Assembly: GCA_035294565.1 (NCBI GenBank)
Contig: DATGKR010000171.1
Location: 1-32,870 of the forward strand
DNA length: 32,870 bases
DNA from: DATGKR01 sp035294565
GTDB taxonomy: Bacteria > Actinomycetota > Acidimicrobiia > Acidimicrobiales > Palsa-688
Direction: 5' to 3'
The notes beneath the pieces were generated by a model. It had not been told where the DNA came from. It did no database searches and was given only the letters and a program-made list of their open reading frames with translations. Every line of letters starts with the position of its first letter. Position 1 is the stretch's first letter. The position numbers were made by a program, and so were the translations under genes. Positions 30,015 through 32,870 of the stretch are shown in pieces.

Positions 30015-30922
30015 TATGCGAGGGACGGGTGGTGGTAGTGACAGGCGCCGGACGGGGCATCGGGCGCGCCCACGCTTTGGAATTCGCCCGTCAGGGCGCG
30101 CTCGTCGTCGTCAACGACGTCGGCGCGGCCCTCGACGGCCAGGGCGCGAGCAGCCGCCCTGCTGACGAGGTGGTGGAGGAGATCTGCGACATGGGGGGCA
30201 AGGCGGTGGCGGACAGCGGCGACGTTGCCGACTGGAACGGCGCCCGGCTGATCGTGCAGCGGGCAATCGACACCTTCGGAGGCCTGGACGTGGTCGTGAA
30301 CAACGCCGGCGTGGTCCGCGACCGCATGTTCGTCAACGCCACCGAGGAGGAGTGGGACACGGTGCTCCGGGTCCACCTGAAGGGGCACTTCTGCGTGGCG
30401 CGCTGGGCGGCCGCGTACTGGAGGGACCGGGCCAAGGCAGGGGAGCGAAACGACGCCCGCATCGTCAACACCTCGTCGGGGGCCGGCCTGCTCGGCAGCG
30501 TCGGCCAGGCGGCGTACTCGGCGGCGAAGGGCGGGATCGTGTCGCTCACCCTGGTGCAGGCCGCCGAGCTGGCGCGCTACGGGGTGACCGCCAACGCCAT
30601 CGCCCCCTCGGCTCGAACGCGGATGACGGAGGAGGTCTTCCCCGACGCCATGCGCGCCCCCGACGAGGGGTTCGACGCCATGTCCCCGGACAACGTCGCC
30701 CCGTTCGTCGTCTGGCTCGGCTCTCCCGACTCGTCCGGCGTCACCGGGCGGGTGTTCGAAGTGGAGGGCGGCAAGATCGGCGTGGCCGACGGCTGGCAGC
30801 ACGGTCCGACGGTGGACAAGGGCGCCCGCTGGGACCCCGCCGAGATCGGCCCGGCGGTCCGCTCGCTGTTGGCGTCGGCTCCGGCGCCGGCACCCGTCTA
30901 CGGATCTGGAGGAGGCGCTTGA
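30011..30922 (+). CDS. ipdF: IpdF-like SDR of steroid C/D-ring degradation
   Basis: 303 residues, an SDR of the longer multifunctional-enzyme-2 type. TGAGRGIGRAH (11-21), VVVND after the second strand (NAD-type), NNAG (97-100), S156, Y169 and K173 (YSAAKGG), then NAIAPSARTRMTE. The C-terminal extension (FEVEGGKIGVADGWQHGP) is the feature shared with mycobacterial IpdF (Rv3559c), which oxidises 5-hydroxy-HIP-CoA to the ketone. Its place directly after fadD3 fits that step, since FadD3 makes the CoA ester. Start is GTG within GTGA shared with the fadD3 stop; a TTG nine bases earlier is possible. Its stop overlaps the next start as TTGA. Confidence 0.82.
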   Translation: MICEGRVVVVTGAGRGIGRAHALEFARQGALVVVNDVGAALDGQGASSRPADEVVEEICDMGGKAVADSGDVADWNGARLIVQRAIDTFGGLDVVVNNAGVVRDRMFVNATEEEWDTVLRVHLKGHFCVARWAAAYWRDRAKAGERNDARIVNTSSGAGLLGSVGQAAYSAAKGGIVSLTLVQAAELARYGVTANAIAPSARTRMTEEVFPDAMRAPDEGFDAMSPDNVAPFVVWLGSPDSSGVTGRVFEVEGGKIGVADGWQHGPTVDKGARWDPAEIGPAVRSLLASAPAPAPVYGSGGGA

Positions 30923-31692
30923 GCATCCCGGAGTACGTCCCCGGTCACGGCCTCCTCGAAGGGCTGACAGTAATAGTGACAGCGGCAGCGGGGACGGGCA
31001 TCGGCCAGGCGACGGCTAGGCGCTGCCAGGAGGAGGGTGCCGCGGTGGTCCTCAGCGACGCCCATGAGCGCCGGCTGCGCGAGGCCGCCGACTCCCTCGG
31101 TGGGTCGGGCCCGAGGCCGCTAGCCGTGCCCTGCGACGTAACCGTGGAGCAGGACGTCCAGCGGTTGTTCGACGTCGCCCTGAGCGAGCACGGCCGGGTG
31201 GATGTTGTCGTCAACAACGCGGGACTCGGGGGCACCGCCGAGCTGGTCGACATGACCGACGAGCAGTGGTCGAAGGTTCTCGACGTCACCCTCACCGGCA
31301 CCTTCCGCTGCACCCGGGCGGCGCTTCGGGCCATGCGGGCCCAGCGGTCTGGGGTCGTGGTCAACAACGCATCGGTCCTCGGATGGCGAGCCCAACCCGG
31401 CCAGGCCCACTACGCGGCGGCGAAGGCGGGGGTGATGGCCCTCACCCGGTGCGCGGCGATGGAAGCCGCCGACTTCGGGGTGCGGGTGAACGCCGTCGCG
31501 CCGAGCCTGGCAATGCACCCCCACCTGGCGCGGGTCACCACCGAGGAGCTCCTCGGCCAGCTCGCCGCCAGGGAAGCGTTCGGCAGGCCGGCCGAGCCGT
31601 GGGAGGTGGCGAACGTCATCGTCTTCCTAGCCAGCCCCTACTCCTCCTACATGACCGGCGAGGTGGTCAGCGTGAGCAGCCAGCACCCGTGA
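30919..31692 (+). CDS. SDR of steroid C/D-ring degradation (similar to mycobacterial Rv3548c/Rv3549c group)
   Basis: 257 residues. The cofactor loop reads TAAAGTGIG (21-29) with Ala in place of the first Gly. S152, Y165 and K169 (YAAAKAG) form the catalytic set. NNASVLGWRAQPGQAHY and the end TGEVVSVSSQHP are distinctive and recall, from memory, a mycobacterial SDR of the KstR2 region. The substrate is unknown; a hydroxyacyl-CoA of rings C/D is the likely class. The start is TTG, overlapping the ipdF TGA (TTGA), with GGAGGAGG just before it, so the rare start is well supported. Its own stop overlaps the MaoC-like gene start (GTGA). Confidence 0.78.
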   Translation: MSIPEYVPGHGLLEGLTVIVTAAAGTGIGQATARRCQEEGAAVVLSDAHERRLREAADSLGGSGPRPLAVPCDVTVEQDVQRLFDVALSEHGRVDVVVNNAGLGGTAELVDMTDEQWSKVLDVTLTGTFRCTRAALRAMRAQRSGVVVNNASVLGWRAQPGQAHYAAAKAGVMALTRCAAMEAADFGVRVNAVAPSLAMHPHLARVTTEELLGQLAAREAFGRPAEPWEVANVIVFLASPYSSYMTGEVVSVSSQHP

Positions 31693-32096
31693 GGTTCTCC
31701 ACGCTGGGCGAGCTGCTCGAAGCCCCCCCGGTGCACCTCGGCGAGAGCGGTTGGTGCGCCGTGGACGCGGCGTCGGTGGCCGCCTTTGCCGCCGCAACAG
31801 GATCTGGACAAAGCGATGGCCTCGTGCCCTCCTGGCTGATCCTGTCGCTCACCAACCGTCTCCTGCCGGACCTTTTGGAGGTCCCCGAGGCTTCGAGCGG
31901 CGTCAACTACGGGGCGGAATCGGTGCGTTTCGGCCCCCCGGTGAGCGTTGGCAGCCGCCTGCGCGTCGAGGCGCGCCTCATTGCGGCCGAGCCAGCCGGA
32001 GGGGGAGTGCAGACGACGGTCCGCATGGTCGTGCGCGCCGAGGGCGCAGACGAGGCTGCGTGCGTCGTCGACTCCCTTTCGAGGTGGCTGCCGTGA
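31689..32096 (+). CDS. Small MaoC-like hot-dog protein lacking the usual hydratase motif
   Basis: 135 residues with one hot-dog fold in the MaoC/NodN style: FAAATGSGQS (about 36-45), LILSLTNRLLP, GVNYGAESVRFGPPVSVGSRLRVEARL. In active relatives a segment with D-x(4)-H (as in DHQWIHVD) and then GPIAHGYL follows the ATG; here ATGSGQSDGLVPSWLILSL jumps straight to the helix, so the catalytic Asp/His stretch is missing. It may be an inactive partner in a heteromer, as ChsH1 is in ChsH1-ChsH2, or a binding protein. GTG overlaps the preceding stop, and its TGA overlaps the next GTG, so it is made in step with its neighbours. Confidence 0.65.
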   Translation: MRFSTLGELLEAPPVHLGESGWCAVDAASVAAFAAATGSGQSDGLVPSWLILSLTNRLLPDLLEVPEASSGVNYGAESVRFGPPVSVGSRLRVEARLIAAEPAGGGVQTTVRMVVRAEGADEAACVVDSLSRWLP

Positions 32097-32821
32097 GACG
32101 CGTCGTGCTGGTCACCGGAGGTTCCCGGGGGCTCGGCCGGCAGCTGGTCGAGGCCTTCTCGGCGGCGGGCCACGACGTCGCCAGCTGCGGCCGCCGCCAG
32201 CCGTCCACCCCCCTGTCCGGCGAGTTCTTCGCTTGCGACGTGCGCGACCCCGTCGAGGCCGCCGCCGTTGTCGACTCGGTCGCCGACCGCTTCGGGCGTA
32301 TCGACGTCTTGGTCAACAACGCCGGCGGCACTCCCTACGCCGCCGCGTCCGAGATGAGCCCCCGCCTCTTCGAGAGGGTCGTGGCCCTCAACCTGCTCGG
32401 ACCCTTCTACGTGGCCCAACGGGCCAACGCTTTGATGCAGGGGCAGGCCGAAGGCGGGGTGATCGTCAACATCGGCAGCACAGCGGCCCTGCGCCCCGCT
32501 CCCAACGCGTCAGCCTACGTGGCCGCCAAAGCCGGCCTGTCAGGGCTCACCAGGGCCCTGGCGCTCGAATGGGCGCCGAAGGTCCGGGTCAACCAGGTGA
32601 CGGTTGGGCTGCTGCGCACCGAGCTCGTCGAGGACACCTACGGCTCCGATCCCGCCGCTGTGGAGGCGACCGTCCCGATGGGACGGCTAGCGACAGGCTC
32701 GGACGTGGCTGCCGCCTGCATGATGGTCACCTCGCCGGAGCTCTCCTACATGACCGGGGCAGAGATCGTCGTCGACGGGGGCGGCGAGATCCCCTCGTGG
32801 CTGCTCAAGGTGGCCGAGTAG
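32093..32821 (+). CDS. Short-chain dehydrogenase/reductase
   Basis: 242 residues. TGGSRGLG (8-15), NNAGG (75-79), S129, Y142 and K146 (YVAAKAG), and a VDGGG C-terminal motif. CGRR after the second strand favours NADP(H). It is a compact FabG-like SDR and the third SDR in this operon. Likely to act on a C/D-ring acyl-CoA or ketone; no specific step can be assigned. GTG overlaps the MaoC-like gene stop (GTGA), and the fadE gene begins two bases after its TAG. Confidence 0.78.
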   Translation: MRRVVLVTGGSRGLGRQLVEAFSAAGHDVASCGRRQPSTPLSGEFFACDVRDPVEAAAVVDSVADRFGRIDVLVNNAGGTPYAAASEMSPRLFERVVALNLLGPFYVAQRANALMQGQAEGGVIVNIGSTAALRPAPNASAYVAAKAGLSGLTRALALEWAPKVRVNQVTVGLLRTELVEDTYGSDPAAVEATVPMGRLATGSDVAAACMMVTSPELSYMTGAEIVVDGGGEIPSWLLKVAE

Positions 32822-32823
32822 TC

Positions 32824-32870
32824 GTGGACCTGTCGTGGTCAAAAGAGGACGAGGCCTTCCGCGCCGAGGC
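32824..32870 (+). CDS. N-terminus of an acyl-CoA dehydrogenase (partial)
   Basis: GTG start two bases after the SDR stop; 15 whole codons are visible before the window ends. The beginning MDLSWSKEDEAFRAE is the usual first helix of actinobacterial FadE proteins (MD-x-W-x-x-ED-x-AFR-x-E). In steroid C/D-ring operons FadE30-33 desaturate acyl-CoA intermediates, so one of these is likely. The partial sequence cannot separate the subfamilies. Confidence 0.6.
   Translation, partial: MDLSWSKEDEAFRAE

Noticed and set aside
1..32870. tRNA, rRNA or riboswitch genes
   Set aside because: I saw no cloverleaf with a conserved T-loop, no rRNA-like stretch and no recognisable riboswitch core; a covariance-model scan would be needed to be certain.

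Overview
The window is about 33 kb of very GC-rich DNA with compact genes, many GTG and TTG starts, and 4-base start/stop overlaps. Many transcription units begin with a TANNNT box 6-10 bases before the start codon, the pattern of leaderless actinobacterial transcripts. Gene content (HsaA, HsaD, KstD, HsaG, HsaF, FadD3 and IpdF look-alikes, an F420-type oxidoreductase, a Rv1264-like cyclase) points to an Actinomycetota genome. An uncultured Acidimicrobiia-type organism is my inference, not something the sequence proves.

Layout. (1) 1-1357: end of a DUF35 (OB-fold) gene and an Ltp-type thiolase, a pair typical of steroid side-chain removal. (2) 1389-2553: a leaderless 46-codon ORF followed by a class III adenylate cyclase. 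(3) 2585-9856: a membrane-anchored secreted protein and a complete Liv-type ABC importer packed into three polypeptides (anchored binding protein, fused LivH-LivM, fused LivF-LivG). (4) 9805-11706 (minus): a fused ModB-ModC-TOBE molybdate-type transporter with no ModA. (5) 11764-14783 (minus): SDR, APH-type phosphotransferase and a lipocalin-like protein in one tight operon. (6) 14857-17923: EthD-like protein, FAD oxidoreductase and SDR. (7) 17925-22335: hsaA with a BaiE-like NTF2-fold dehydratase gene downstream, divergent hsaD, and kstD. (8) 22433-26393: IclR regulator, F420-type LLM oxidoreductase, and hsaG-hsaF. (9) 26394-26768: a 375-base gap between convergent genes, full of repeats, including an 83-base imperfect palindrome. 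(10) 26769-28337 (minus): an acyl-CoA ligase. (11) 28376 to the end: a fadD3 - ipdF - SDR - MaoC-like - SDR - fadE operon, cut by the window edge.

Taken together this is a steroid catabolic island. KstD makes the ring A 1-ene, HsaA hydroxylates the 3-HSA phenol, HsaD hydrolyses the meta-cleavage product, HsaF and HsaG turn the C5 fragment into pyruvate and an acyl-CoA, and FadD3 with IpdF and the SDR/MaoC/FadE genes start on rings C and D. HsaB, HsaC, HsaE and KshAB are not seen and must lie elsewhere. The BaiE-like gene beside hsaA suggests that 7-hydroxylated steroids (bile acids) are among the substrates. The importer could bring in such a substrate, but that link is only by proximity.
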